A stretch of DNA of 46,978 bases from an uncultured Clostridium sp. Lineage in GTDB: Bacteria; Bacillota; Clostridia; TANB77; CAG-508. The position numbers and the translations under genes are program-made. The notes beneath the pieces were generated by a model, which did no database searches, was not told the DNA's origin, and saw only the letters and a list, made by a program, of their open reading frames with translations. The first letter of the stretch is position 1. Every line of letters starts with the position of its first letter. The stretch is from assembly GCA_946495655.1 (NCBI GenBank), contig CAMMDS010000010.1, positions 1-46,978 on the forward strand, given 5' to 3'. Of this stretch, positions 37,846 to 46,595 are shown piece by piece.

Positions 37846-38186
37846 AGGTGTAATAATTCTATTTTTTATAAATGGGATATTACACCTAATTTACTTCAGC
37901 TCACTCTCTCTGGTTTCTAGTTGGGGTGGCTTTGAACTTACAAAAAATTTATATGCAAATATAAAATTTTTGTAAGTATGCGTGGAAGTATGAAACCGAG
38001 CTAGGTTTCATAAGAGCTAAGAAAAAATTTGTAAAAATATTTTTCTTGGCTCTTTTTCAATAAATTGCGAAAAGCAAATTTATTGAAACATAAAAAATAC
38101 ACTTAGTGAATTTTTTATGAAAAACCTAAAAATGCAGATAAGCAATTTTAGGTTTTAGGGGTGTGGGGTTCGTAACCCTGCCACAC
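37846..38186 (+). other. chain of hairpins in the oriT region
   Basis: Non-coding region with eight successive inverted repeats: 37846-37887 (AGGTGTAATA arms), 37937-37976, 37989-38012 (TATGAAACC/GGTTTCATA), 38013-38057 (14-bp stem with T run), 38058-38085, 38089-38119, 38122-38155 (AAACCTAAAA arms) and 38161-38186 (GTGTGG-GGTT/AACC-CCACAC). The segment 37539-37845 shows no clear gene. Such arrays are common around transfer origins. Confidence 0.6.
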
Positions 38187-38200
38187 AGATAAACTTTGTT

Positions 38201-38218
38201 TGTCTAGTGTGTTAGACA
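38201..38218 (+). other. oriT nick-site candidate (MobV type)
   Basis: TGTCTA and TAGACA pair around GTGTGT. The decamer TAGTGTGTTA (38205-38214) is identical to the pMV158 oriT nick site TAGTGTG/TTA used by MobV relaxases, here also in the loop of a hairpin. The nick would fall after 38211. It lies 42 bases before the relaxase start. Confidence 0.75.
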
Positions 38219-38259
38219 TTGAAACAATATCTCAAACGAAGAAGGAGGTGCATGGAGAT

Positions 38260-39507
38260 ATGAGTTATGCAATAGTAAGAAATGAAAAATTAACACGAGC
38301 AGAAATAAATGGAAAAGGAACTCACAATGATAGAAAAGCAAAAAATCATACTAATAAAGATATTGACCCTACAAGAACACATTTGAATTATTACATTAAG
38401 AAAAACGAACTAACATATACAAAAGAATTTGATAAGTATTTGAAAGAAAATAATTTACAATGTCATCTTCGTAGCAATAGTATAATAATGTGTCAAATGG
38501 TGTTTACATCAGACCAAGCCTTTTTTGATAAAATTGGAGAAAAGGAAACAAAAAGATATTTTGATGAATGTTATAAATTTATATGCAATTATAAAAATCT
38601 AGGCGAAAAGAATATAATATCAGCAGTTGTTCATTTAGATGAAGGAGCTCCTCACTTACATTTAATGTTTGTTCCTGTTGTTCATACAAAAGATAAAGAT
38701 GGAAAAGAAATTGAAAAAATATGTGCAAGAGATTTTTGGAAAGGTCGAGATAGTTATAGAAAATTACAAGATGCTTATTTTAATCATGTAAAATCAAAAG
38801 GGTTTGATTTAGAAAGAGGTATGTTTGTTGAAGATACTGGAAGAAAACACTATTCTGTTGAAGAATATAAAAAGATTACAAATTATGAAAATACCAAGAA
38901 AATCTTAAAAGAAATGAAACTTGAATTACCAGAAGTTCCAGATATAAATGACATCAGTAAATTTTCAATAAAAAGAGATGAAAAGATATTAGAAAAAATT
39001 ATAAAACCTCAAAATGATTTGATTAAAGAATTATATAAAGATAATCTTGCTTTAAATAAAGAACTATCAAAACAATCTAAAGTTGTTGATGAAGCAGTAA
39101 AATATCAAAAAGAACGAGATAAAATCATTGCAGATAACAAAGAATTACACAATACTGTAAAAGAAATAAAATACGAATATCAAAATAAAAATGATACTCT
39201 TGATTTGAAATATGATAATAGAAAAAAAGAACTTGAAAAAGAATATCAAGAAAAATCTTATAATTTAGAGTATGAATACAAATATAAAGTTCGTAAATTA
39301 GAAAAAGAAAATAGTAAATTACACAAAATAATTGATAAATTTTATGAAACTATTGATAAATTCATACATTGGATTTGTATTAAATTTGATATTGCTGAAG
39401 AAGATAATTTAATTAGAGATTTCCAAAGAGAAACTAATACTTTTCTTGATCCAGAAAAGCAAATAAAACATGAAGAAATGGAAAAAGAATGGGATTTAGA
39501 AAGATAA
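38260..39507 (+). CDS. mobV: MobV-family relaxase (Pre/Mob plasmid mobilization protein)
   Basis: Nicks oriT and leads the strand into the recipient. About 415 residues. MSYAIVRNEKL at the N-terminus, DIDPTRTHLNY with a conserved His-Asn-Tyr cluster, and the metal-binding HLDEGAPHLHLMFVPV (residues 125-140), the hallmark HxDExxPHxH. LERG ends the relaxase domain near residue 190. The rest is a long Lys/Glu coiled coil (residues 230-370). The start is the ATG 38260, with GGAGGTG upstream; a longer frame would run into the oriT hairpin. Located after the oriT region. Confidence 0.93.
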   Translation: MSYAIVRNEKLTRAEINGKGTHNDRKAKNHTNKDIDPTRTHLNYYIKKNELTYTKEFDKYLKENNLQCHLRSNSIIMCQMVFTSDQAFFDKIGEKETKRYFDECYKFICNYKNLGEKNIISAVVHLDEGAPHLHLMFVPVVHTKDKDGKEIEKICARDFWKGRDSYRKLQDAYFNHVKSKGFDLERGMFVEDTGRKHYSVEEYKKITNYENTKKILKEMKLELPEVPDINDISKFSIKRDEKILEKIIKPQNDLIKELYKDNLALNKELSKQSKVVDEAVKYQKERDKIIADNKELHNTVKEIKYEYQNKNDTLDLKYDNRKKELEKEYQEKSYNLEYEYKYKVRKLEKENSKLHKIIDKFYETIDKFIHWICIKFDIAEEDNLIRDFQRETNTFLDPEKQIKHEEMEKEWDLER

Positions 39508-39530
39508 TTGTAAAAAGTTTATAATTATTA

Positions 39531-39578
39531 AAAAAATGAAAACTAAAAGTATAGAAAATCTCTTAGTTTTCATTTTTT
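39531..39578. terminator. bidirectional terminator between mobV and the orphan gene
   Basis: A 16-bp perfect stem, AAAAAATGAAAACTAA with its complement, around 16 bases, T run on both strands. Confidence 0.8.
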
Positions 39579-39581
39579 ATT

Positions 39582-40682
39582 TTATAAACTTAATGAACCA
39601 TCTTCCTTATTTTCTAAGCGCAAACCTGTTGTCTTTTCTTCTTGTTTTGCTTTTAATAATGTTAAAGCTTTATCATAATCTTCTTTTGATTGTGCTTTAA
39701 TTTTTTCTATATCACCATGCATTACGCTATATGAATCAAGTTCTTCTGCATATTTTCCATTTCCGTTAGCATGTTCTCTCATTTCTGCTACTCTTAAAGT
39801 TCCGTCTTTATCTCTATACACTGAATATTGTACACCATCTTTTGTTTTAAATGTTTCTAGTGCTTGTTTTTTATCCAATACATTTAGACTTGTTTGCTTA
39901 TCATACCCTGTTGACATACCAGTAGGGAAATACATTTCTTTCTTAGCAAACATATCTTTACTCATTCCTGGATATGTTTCGCATTTTCCATCTTCGCCAA
40001 TACATACCATTTCATATGATTCAACACCATTTTCTACACAAGCTACCATATAAGCATTTTTTGTTTGAGGATTTCCTTTTTCATCATATGTAACAACTGG
40101 AATATCTTTTACTTGTGTTATATCTGCAATTTGTTTTCCTTTTCCTAAATGTTCTTGAATTGCTTTTGTCGTAATAGCTTGTTCAATGTCTTTACGAGAT
40201 GTTTTTGTACTTTTTCCTGTATATTCGCTAGAATCAAATTGTATAACTGTTCCATCCTCTTTTGCTTTTGCAAGTTCTTCAGTTCCATATCTTATATCAT
40301 TAGACCTATCTTGTCCATCTATACTTATAGTTGTTTCCATTTTTCCTGTTTCTTGATTAATTTTTCCACTACCTATACGAACAAACTCTCCATTTTCATC
40401 TTTTGTATAATATTCATATATTGGTGCCCATTTTCCTTGTATAGCATAAGATGTTGGACTAAATTCAGATTTTACTACAAAAACTTCTCCTAAATTATGT
40501 TCTCCAACTGTAAAGTCTTGTACTTGTTCTACTTCTAATAAATTCTTTTTCCAATGTCTATTATCTGTTGCTCCACCAATAGTTTTGTTCCTCTTATTAT
40601 CATAAGGTCCTGCTGAAAAATTTCCGATTATATGGTACATACAAAGGAGCTCCACTATAATTTTCAAATTCTGCATTCGCAA
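39582..40682 (-). pseudogene. C-terminal part of a frameshifted orphan element gene
   Basis: Unknown family. From SAGPYDNKRNKTIGGATDN onward, about 340 residues of a soluble, Lys/Glu-rich protein with several beta-type repeats (VTYDEKGNPQTKNAYMVACV, VYRDKDGTLRVAEM). No membrane segment and no recognised motif. The first ~27 residues of this frame are read out of frame and are not real. It joins the preceding piece after a one-base shift in A5/T3 (40616-40623). Together about 593 residues. Cargo gene of the element, possibly defence or stress related, but nothing identifies it. Confidence 0.55.
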
Positions 40683-41364
40683 CTAAACGTGCCGCATCTT
40701 TTTTATCTGCTCCTAATGTTGACATATATTCTTCAGTTAGTTGTGCTTTTACTTTATGTGCAACATCTGTTTCCACCATATACATTCCAAAAAATTCGCC
40801 TTCTTTACGAGCCTCTTTTGCATATCTATCAAATACCTTAGCCATCTCTCCATTATTTACTTCAACTCTTGATTCCTCTACTGCTTGGTCTACCCCCTGT
40901 GCTTCTAATTCTTCCATTTTCTTTCCTGTTGCATTAGCTCTTCTAACTTCAATTTTGCATAATTGCTTAGCTTGTTCTATCTTTTTAGGCAATGCTTCTG
41001 GTAAAGCAGGTTTTCTAGTCAAAGTTTCTTTTATTTTTGCAAAAAAACTTTTATGTTGAAGTGCGTCCATAAACTTGTTAAAACTATCTCTTTGAAAATA
41101 ATTCCCACCAAAGTATCTAGCCATTTGTGTTCCATGAGATTCCATTTCGTCTATCATTGTATCTACAACAACTTCTTTATATGGATGTATTTTTGCCATA
41201 TCTATCAGTTCTGCTGGCATTAATTGACTCATAAGAACTGCAAATTTTCTACTATTTGCTAGACTTGTTAATATATCTTTCTTTAAAGATGTTTTTGCAT
41301 CTCTATATACTTTTATTAAATCTTCTTTAGACATTTTTTCTAATTCTTCTGTTTTATACTTCAT
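40600..41364 (-). pseudogene. N-terminal part of the frameshifted orphan element gene
   Basis: About 230 in-frame residues, helical and Lys/Glu-rich (KYKTEELEKMSKEDLIKVYR, then ATGKKMEELEAQGVDQAVEE), then RKFFSRTL and a stop. The shift at 40616-40623 would continue as RKFSAGPYDN. A good start: GGAGG six to eight bases before the ATG and a TTGCAT-N17-TATAAT promoter at 41429-41457. The homopolymer suggests replication slippage or an assembly error. Transcribed away from the XRE regulator. Confidence 0.6.
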
Positions 41365-41428
41365 AATTATCCTCCAAAAAATTACATTTTATGGCTTTTA
41401 TATTATTTCCTTTTAATACCACACTTTT

Positions 41429-41457
41429 ATTATACCATAATAAGAAAAAATATGCAA
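41429..41457 (-). promoter_or_regulatory. promoter of the orphan gene
   Basis: On the minus strand TTGCAT (41457-41452), 17-base spacer, TATAAT (41434-41429), with an extended -10 TG. Confidence 0.6.
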
Positions 41458-41473
41458 TAGTTCCGTTTTGTTT

Positions 41474-41495
41474 TTATTAAGATATATCTTAATAA
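41474..41495. promoter_or_regulatory. operator-like 22-bp palindrome
   Basis: A perfect 22-bp palindrome centred on GATATATC, in the divergent region between the orphan gene and the XRE regulator (41591). Likely binding site of that regulator. Confidence 0.5.
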
Positions 41496-41590
41496 GTTTT
41501 AGTGGTGTTAAGTTATTTATGTTTTAACTTTATAATTTATATATAAATAATTTTTATATTATTAATTAATGTAATAAAAAGGAGGCTATC

Positions 41591-41857
41591 ATGACTTCTA
41601 TGGAATTAGTTGGTCTTAACACCAAATGGTATAGGTATCAAAATAATTTAACTCAAGAACAATATGCTAATAAAACAAAATTTAAAATGGCATATATTAG
41701 TGTTATAGAAACAGGAAATGCTAATTTAACATGTAAAAACATTGATTTTATAGCCAAATCTTTTAATATAAAGCCTGTTCTTCTATTTAGTGAGGAAACT
41801 GCAAAGATGGCTAAAAAGCTACCTATTAGAGTTGATATGTATAAAAGAAATAAATAA
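41591..41857 (+). CDS. XRE-family HTH regulator (88 aa)
   Basis: A small repressor-like protein. NTKWYRYQNNLTQEQYANKT followed by YISVIETGNANLTCKNIDFI gives the two helices of a Cro/C1-type HTH in residues 8-60. The C-terminus is a short basic tail, with no oligomerisation domain. GGAGG six bases before the ATG. Divergent from the orphan gene, with the palindrome 41474-41495 between, so it may repress both. Typical regulator of integrated elements. Confidence 0.85.
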   Translation: MTSMELVGLNTKWYRYQNNLTQEQYANKTKFKMAYISVIETGNANLTCKNIDFIAKSFNIKPVLLFSEETAKMAKKLPIRVDMYKRNK

Positions 41858-41873
41858 TAAAAGATAAAATAAA

Positions 41874-41906
41874 AAGAATACTAGAAACTTCAATACTAGT
41901 ATTCTT
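41874..41906. terminator. bidirectional terminator between XRE and Fic genes
   Basis: AAGAATACTAG and CTAGTATTCTT pair around 11 bases, with a T run on the plus side. Confidence 0.75.
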
Positions 41907-41932
41907 CTTTTTTGTTATTTTCAGCTCTGTCA

Positions 41933-42922
41933 TTACTCTACTTCATTTATTTTCCAAATTCCATTTTTTGTAGAGCCTACCCTTTCAATAATGCCTTTTT
42001 CTTTTAATGCTTTTATGTTGTATGATATACCATCTCTTGTTAAATCAAGTGCTTTAGCCATTTCAACCTGTGTAATACCTGGATTTTTCTTAATTAAATT
42101 TATTATTTTTTCTTGTGTAGTTTTTTGTGTAGTTTCTTGTGTAGTTTCTTGTTGATTTAAAATCATTCCATCTACAGCTTCATCTATAATTTTAAGCATA
42201 AACTCAATAAATTCGTTTGAATTTCCTACATTATTACAATTTTGAATAGCTGTATAATATTCTTCTTGATGTTTTCTTATTATACTTTCTATTGGAATAT
42301 ATTTAAATAAATCTTTCCAATGTGCAAGTATTGCTGTTTGCCATAGTCTAGCAGTTCTTCCATTACCATCTGAAAAAGGGTGTATAAATACAAATTCATA
42401 ATGAAATATAGAAGATAAAATTAACGGATTAACTTTTTCTTTTGCTTCGTTCATCCAATTAAACAAATTATCCATTAATGTTGGAACCATTCTATGAGGT
42501 GGAGCCATAAAAATTTGAATATCTCCATCATAAACAGCCTCTCCATGATTTCTAAACTTTCCACTATCATCTTCAATAGCAAAAGTTAATATTCCTTGTA
42601 TCTTTTTTAAATCTTCTACTGAATATGGATTTATATTATCAATTTCTTCATAGGCTTTATATGCGTTTTTAACTTCTTGAATGTCTTTTTGTTCTCCAAT
42701 AACTGCTTTCCCATTTATTACTGCTTCAACTTGAAACAATGATAATTGATTATTTTCGATAGCTAAAGAAGAATGTATTGACTTTATTCTTGTTTTTCTT
42801 CTTAACTCTGGAAATCTATTTAAACTTTCAAAATAATTAGCTTCTCCAATTTTTTCCATTATAGTTGTTGCTAGGTTTAGCATTTTATCAGTAATTGTAT
42901 AAGGTGGGTAATTTTTTTCCAT
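41933..42922 (-). CDS. Fic family protein with C-terminal winged-helix
   Basis: About 329 residues. HPFSDGNGRTAR (residues 181-192) is the complete Fic catalytic motif for AMP transfer to a protein hydroxyl. SLAIEN at residues 52-57 fits the inhibitory helix motif S/T-x-x-x-E-G/N of class II Fic, upstream of the core, so activity is probably self-restrained. A short TTQ-rich linker (12-base DNA repeats at 42110-42155) leads to a winged-helix DNA-binding domain (TQVEMAKALDLTRDGISYNI). The start is the ATG 42922 (MEKNYPPY), with GGAGG six bases upstream. Downstream of the DUF6076 gene, probably in one operon. Confidence 0.9.
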   Translation of the reverse strand: MEKNYPPYTITDKMLNLATTIMEKIGEANYFESLNRFPELRRKTRIKSIHSSLAIENNQLSLFQVEAVINGKAVIGEQKDIQEVKNAYKAYEEIDNINPYSVEDLKKIQGILTFAIEDDSGKFRNHGEAVYDGDIQIFMAPPHRMVPTLMDNLFNWMNEAKEKVNPLILSSIFHYEFVFIHPFSDGNGRTARLWQTAILAHWKDLFKYIPIESIIRKHQEEYYTAIQNCNNVGNSNEFIEFMLKIIDEAVDGMILNQQETTQETTQKTTQEKIINLIKKNPGITQVEMAKALDLTRDGISYNIKALKEKGIIERVGSTKNGIWKINEVE

Positions 42923-42990
42923 TTTTAACCTCCAATTCATATATGTATTATATCATAAAGTTAATAATATAAAACAAAATATCACATTTT

Positions 42991-44106
42991 TTATTTATTT
43001 TCTACTAACCATTTATAAACCTCATCTTCTGCAAGTTTACCTTTTTTCATTTTATTTACTTTGTCTTTAGCATCTTTCTTCCATTTTTCAAAGTCTTTTT
43101 GAATTACTTTTACATCTTTATTTCTTTGTGCTATCATAAATTTTTGCCTATAAATTTTTCTATAAAGAGCTTGTGTTTCGTTGTTCTCTAAATTTTTCTT
43201 ATATTGTTCATTCGCTCCTTTTTCTCTACAAGTAGGGCTTTGGTCTGGATTTGCTAAATCGCAATATATTTCGTTTTGTCTGTAACTTGGTATAAAATAT
43301 CTACCACAGTTTAAACAGGTCTTAATTTGCAAATTCTCGTGTCTTACTACTTGATCTAATATTGCAAAACACATACTTGTTAATTTTGTACTTGTATAAA
43401 AATTATGAGGTTCTAGTTTAGAATCTTTGTTATTTATTCTTTTTATTAATTGTTGCATTGTTTCATTATGATTATAATTATGTATGTTTATGTAATTATC
43501 TGTTATAATTTCAATATCTTGTGAATATGTATAAAACTCACTATCTCTTATGGTATAGGCTACAAATTTAGCAAGTTTATTTTCTTCATCTTTTAGTTCT
43601 TCATTTCCATTCAAATTATATACAAAATCTACACATTTTTTAAAATTATCTTGCCACTCAATAAATGTGTAGCTACCAGTTTCAAATATATCTTTTATAA
43701 TTTTTCTAAATTGAATATCATCAATATAATCATCATTTTTAAAATAATCATTTGGTACATAATCTTTTACTAATTCATAACCATAAGCATAAAAGAAAGT
43801 ATTATATGCTGTCTCATAATTAGTAAAGTCTGCGTTTAAAAAATTTATAAGCATAGCACCCAAATTTTCTACATAATGAATATATATAGTAGATGGGTGT
43901 CTTATTACTTCTTTATCTTTTCCAGCTTTTACTTTTGAAATATCTTTTTCTAATTTTAAATATAATTTTGTTTCATCATCAGGATTAATTCTATCTCTTT
44001 TTACTTGATATAAGTATAAAGGTGTTGCATAATGTTCCTTTTTTTCTTCCAAATCAAACCACATATAAAAGTCTTCAGATACATTTACACGAGGCAATTC
44101 TCTCAT
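42991..44106 (-). CDS. DUF6076-type protein with zinc-binding motif
   Basis: 371 residues. Near residues 265-295 a CLNCGRYFIPSYRQNEIYC segment and a following CREKGA supply four or more cysteines, a likely zinc ribbon, characteristic of the DUF6076 family found in phages and mobile elements of Firmicutes. The N-terminal 260 residues are helical and of unknown role. The C-terminus is Lys-rich. AAAGGGG before the ATG. Its promoter overlaps the one for the HTH gene on the other strand (44166-44213). Confidence 0.75.
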   Translation of the reverse strand: MRELPRVNVSEDFYMWFDLEEKKEHYATPLYLYQVKRDRINPDDETKLYLKLEKDISKVKAGKDKEVIRHPSTIYIHYVENLGAMLINFLNADFTNYETAYNTFFYAYGYELVKDYVPNDYFKNDDYIDDIQFRKIIKDIFETGSYTFIEWQDNFKKCVDFVYNLNGNEELKDEENKLAKFVAYTIRDSEFYTYSQDIEIITDNYINIHNYNHNETMQQLIKRINNKDSKLEPHNFYTSTKLTSMCFAILDQVVRHENLQIKTCLNCGRYFIPSYRQNEIYCDLANPDQSPTCREKGANEQYKKNLENNETQALYRKIYRQKFMIAQRNKDVKVIQKDFEKWKKDAKDKVNKMKKGKLAEDEVYKWLVENK

Positions 44107-44165
44107 TTTTATTTTCCCCTTTCAAAATAAATGTGAACAATTTTGAAAATATTTCTAAAATTGTA

Positions 44166-44213
44166 TTGACAAATATATTATACCATAGTATAATAACAAT
44201 GTCAAATGTTATT
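44166..44213. promoter_or_regulatory. overlapping divergent promoters with two palindromes
   Basis: Plus: TTGACA (44166-44171), 17 bases, TATAAT (44189-44194). Minus: TTGACA (44205-44200), 17 bases, TATAAT (44182-44177) with extended TG. Each -10 lies in the spacer of the other. Palindromes TATTATAC-CATA-GTATAATA (about 44176-44195) and AATAACA/TGTTATT (44192-44213) are likely operators. It controls DUF6076-Fic leftwards and HTH-xis-int rightwards. Confidence 0.75.
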
Positions 44214-44370
44214 GGCAGATTGTTCATATTGTCATCGTATAAATAATTACTACAAACATCAAATGGCAATAATTGAATATTAAACTGACTATTTCAAGGA
44301 AATAGCCAATAGGATTTTTATATTTAAAAACTTGCAAACAAAAAATCAACCAAAGAAGGAGGACAAAAAA

Positions 44371-44838
44371 ATGAGTAATAAAGAGAAGATTTTAGATTTA
44401 TATTATAACCAACATTTGAAACAAAATCAAATTGCAGACATTGTTGGTACTAGCACTCAATATGTATCAAAAGTTGTACGAGCTGACAAAAGAAATAAAG
44501 AAGAAAAAGAATGTCGCAAACAAACTAATTCTGAGAAAAGAAAAATATATATGCAAAATTATTTCAAAACTTATAATAGACCAAAGAAAGAAGATTTAGC
44601 ATATCAACAAATGATAGCTCAATTAGCACAAGATATACTAGAATTATCATTTAAAAATAATAATATTTCTGACTATGATTTTGCAAAATGGAACTCATCT
44701 GCTTATCATATAAATAGTAAAGGAAATTTAGTTTTAAATAGAAATTTAAAAGTTGGATTTGATGTTCCAAAATCAATAAATATGAATATTAAAGTGCCAA
44801 CACAAAAATATAAACACAAATATTGTTATAGTTATTAA
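44371..44838 (+). CDS. HTH DNA-binding protein (155 aa)
   Basis: SNKEKILDLYYNQHLKQNQI and ADIVGTSTQYVSKVVRADKR form an HTH of the sigma-70 region 4/resolvase type in residues 1-45. The middle (RKIYMQNYFKTYNRPKKEDL) is a basic coiled region, the C-terminus beta-rich. It resembles small transcription regulators of ICE and phage origin but no exact family is clear. AAGGAGG eight bases before the ATG 44371; a longer frame from 44332 is unlikely. First of the set HTH-xis-int. Confidence 0.75.
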   Translation: MSNKEKILDLYYNQHLKQNQIADIVGTSTQYVSKVVRADKRNKEEKECRKQTNSEKRKIYMQNYFKTYNRPKKEDLAYQQMIAQLAQDILELSFKNNNISDYDFAKWNSSAYHINSKGNLVLNRNLKVGFDVPKSINMNIKVPTQKYKHKYCYSY

Positions 44839-44839
44839 T

Positions 44840-44870
44840 AAGGCTTTATTAAATTTATTTAATGAGTCTT
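44840..44870 (+). terminator. weak hairpin after the HTH gene
   Basis: AAGGCTTTATTAAA pairs imperfectly with TTTAATGAGTCTT, followed by TTTT. It may attenuate read-through to xis and int. Confidence 0.4.
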
Positions 44871-44907
44871 TTGTATTGTGAATTTTTAGGAAAGGAGGAC
44901 TAGCATA

Positions 44908-45114
44908 ATGGGTACTATTAAAGAGAACTATCAAATGATGTTTACTTCATATCCAGATTTAGTAACCATCAAACAATTAACAAAAATGCTTGATATTGGT
45001 GTTACACTTGCTTATAGATTAGTTAAAAATAATACCATTCCAGCATTAAAAGTTGGTAGAGAATACAAAATACCAAAAAGAAATGTTATAGCATATCTAA
45101 CAAATCAAAATTAA
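44908..45114 (+). CDS. xis: excisionase
   Basis: 68 residues with a single winged-helix (MerR-like) domain: VTIKQLTKMLDIGVTLAYRL, VKNNTIPALKVGREYKIPKR, which fits the DNA-binding helper excisionase of tyrosine-integrase elements. It directs the integrase towards excision. GGAGG about ten bases before the ATG. Followed by the integrase gene after 138 bases, which include a weak hairpin. Confidence 0.85.
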   Translation: MGTIKENYQMMFTSYPDLVTIKQLTKMLDIGVTLAYRLVKNNTIPALKVGREYKIPKRNVIAYLTNQN

Positions 45115-45252
45115 GCCATTGTCATTTATTTGATGATGGCTAAAATTTTATTACACAAACTAACTAGACTTAAATACAATTACATGGTATTATACAGACA
45201 ATATCAATAGTAAGTTAAATTTAAGCTGTTATAGAAAAGAAAGGAGTAAAAA

Positions 45253-46431
45253 ATGATAGATGTAACAGGTAGCTTACAAATTAAAAATAAAATATATCAA
45301 GCAGTTTTAAGTTATAAACAAGATAATAAATGGAAAACAAAATGGGTTTCAACTAAAGTTCCAGCAGTAAAAGGAAATAAAAAACAAGCACAAGCAAAGC
45401 TAGAAGAAATTAAAAAGAACTTTCAAGAAGAATTAAACAAGACAAATATTGATGATGAAGATATGATGTTCATAGATTATATGAAGAAATGGCTTAATAG
45501 GCAAAAAGCAAATATTGAAGAAACAACATATATTGGTTATCACGGTGCTATACACGGAAGAATGACTGATTATTTTCAAAGTAGAAAAGATATTACACTA
45601 CAAACTATTAAACCAAAGCATATACAAGATTTTTATCAATATTTATTAGATAAAGGACTTTCTGGAAACACTGTAAAACATTATCACGCAAATATTAGAA
45701 AAGCTTTACAATATGCTATGAAAACAGATATTATTCCAACTAATCCTGCTGATAAAGTTGATTTACCAAAGATTGAAGAATATAATCCAAATTTCTATAC
45801 AAGTGATGAAGTTAAAACATTACTTAATGAAGTTATTGGAACAAAATTAGAAATTCCTGTAATGATAGATTGTTTTTATGGCTTTAGGCGAGGCGAAGTA
45901 ATTGGTTTAAAATGGAGTGCTATTGATTTTGAAAAAGACACTATTACAATAAATCATACCATTACACAATCAAATGGAAAATTGATCATAAGAGATAAAA
46001 CAAAAACAAAATCTAGCAAAAGAACTTTACCTTTAGAGCCTATTGTAAAATCTTTCTTACTTGAATTAAAAGAAAAGCAAGAAAAAAATAAAGAACTATG
46101 TGGAAATAGTTACAATCAAGAATATTTAGAATATATATGTGTTGATAATTGTGGTAATCTTATAAGACCAGACTATGTAACAGAAACATTTTTGAAATTA
46201 TTAAAGAAAAAGAATTTAAAACAAATTCGTTTTCACGATTTAAGACATACTTGTGCAAGTATTCTTTTAAAGAATGGTGCAAATATGAAAGAAATACAAG
46301 CATGGCTTGGACATTCAAATTATAATACTACTGCAAATTTATATGCACATTTAGATACAAGTAGTGTATGTAACACAGGAAAGGTAATAACAAATGTATT
46401 TAGTACAAAAAAAGAAGTAGCCTCTGCTTAA
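45253..46431 (+). CDS. int: tyrosine site-specific integrase
   Basis: Catalyses insertion and excision at the tRNA-Phe core site. An N-terminal arm-binding domain (GSLQIKNKIYQAVLSYKQDN, beta strands) is followed by a core-binding SAM-like domain and the catalytic domain. The catalytic residues are visible: first Arg in GFRRGEVIGLKW, His-x-x-Arg in HDLRHTCAS, His in LGHSNYNTT, and the nucleophile Tyr in NLYAHLD. 392 residues, the usual size for Tn916-type integrases. GAAAGGAG before the ATG. Transcribed towards the right end of the element. Confidence 0.95.
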   Translation: MIDVTGSLQIKNKIYQAVLSYKQDNKWKTKWVSTKVPAVKGNKKQAQAKLEEIKKNFQEELNKTNIDDEDMMFIDYMKKWLNRQKANIEETTYIGYHGAIHGRMTDYFQSRKDITLQTIKPKHIQDFYQYLLDKGLSGNTVKHYHANIRKALQYAMKTDIIPTNPADKVDLPKIEEYNPNFYTSDEVKTLLNEVIGTKLEIPVMIDCFYGFRRGEVIGLKWSAIDFEKDTITINHTITQSNGKLIIRDKTKTKSSKRTLPLEPIVKSFLLELKEKQEKNKELCGNSYNQEYLEYICVDNCGNLIRPDYVTETFLKLLKKKNLKQIRFHDLRHTCASILLKNGANMKEIQAWLGHSNYNTTANLYAHLDTSSVCNTGKVITNVFSTKKEVASA

Positions 46432-46438
46432 CTACTTC
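46414..46438 (+). terminator. terminator of int
   Basis: GAAGTAG pairs with CTACTTC around 11 bases, followed by AAATTTTTT. It overlaps the end of int. Confidence 0.65.
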
Positions 46439-46463
46439 AAATTTTTTAGATGTTTTTTTAGAT
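46439..46463. repeat. right subterminal repeat of the element
   Basis: AAATTTTTTAGATG followed by TTTTTTTAGATG, matching 36945-36968 with one extra T. Same orientation. Likely integrase arm site. Confidence 0.55.
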
Positions 46464-46503
46464 GCTACTAAAAAAATGCTATTTTTTAGTGCAAATTATT
46501 GTT

Positions 46504-46579
46504 TGGTGGCTTCAAGTGGAATCGAACCACTGACACGGAGATTTTCAGTCTCCTGCTCTACCAACTGAGCTATGAAGCC
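46504..46579 (-). tRNA. tRNA-Phe (GAA), carried by the element
   Basis: A complete 76-base tRNA with CCA encoded. Acceptor GGCTTCA/TGAAGCC, anticodon stem GGAGA/TCTCC with loop CTGAAAA, T arm AGTGG-TTCGATT-CCACT. The stems differ from the split resident gene by compensating changes. It lies on the element side of the right junction and is served by the resident promoter. Confidence 0.93.
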
Positions 46580-46595
46580 ATAAGTTTGCACCAAA

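Noticed and set aside
37736..37975. 79-codon plus-strand frame in the oriT region
   Set aside because: Starts with TTG, no ribosome binding site, and lies across inverted repeats; the region looks non-coding.
42110..42155. Short tandem repeats (12 bases) suspected to be a CRISPR or microsatellite array
   Set aside because: They encode the TTQ linker of the Fic protein in frame. No CRISPR-like spacing anywhere in the window.
44075..44269. 64-codon minus-strand frame upstream of DUF6076
   Set aside because: Crosses the divergent promoters and the start of a real gene; no ribosome binding site.
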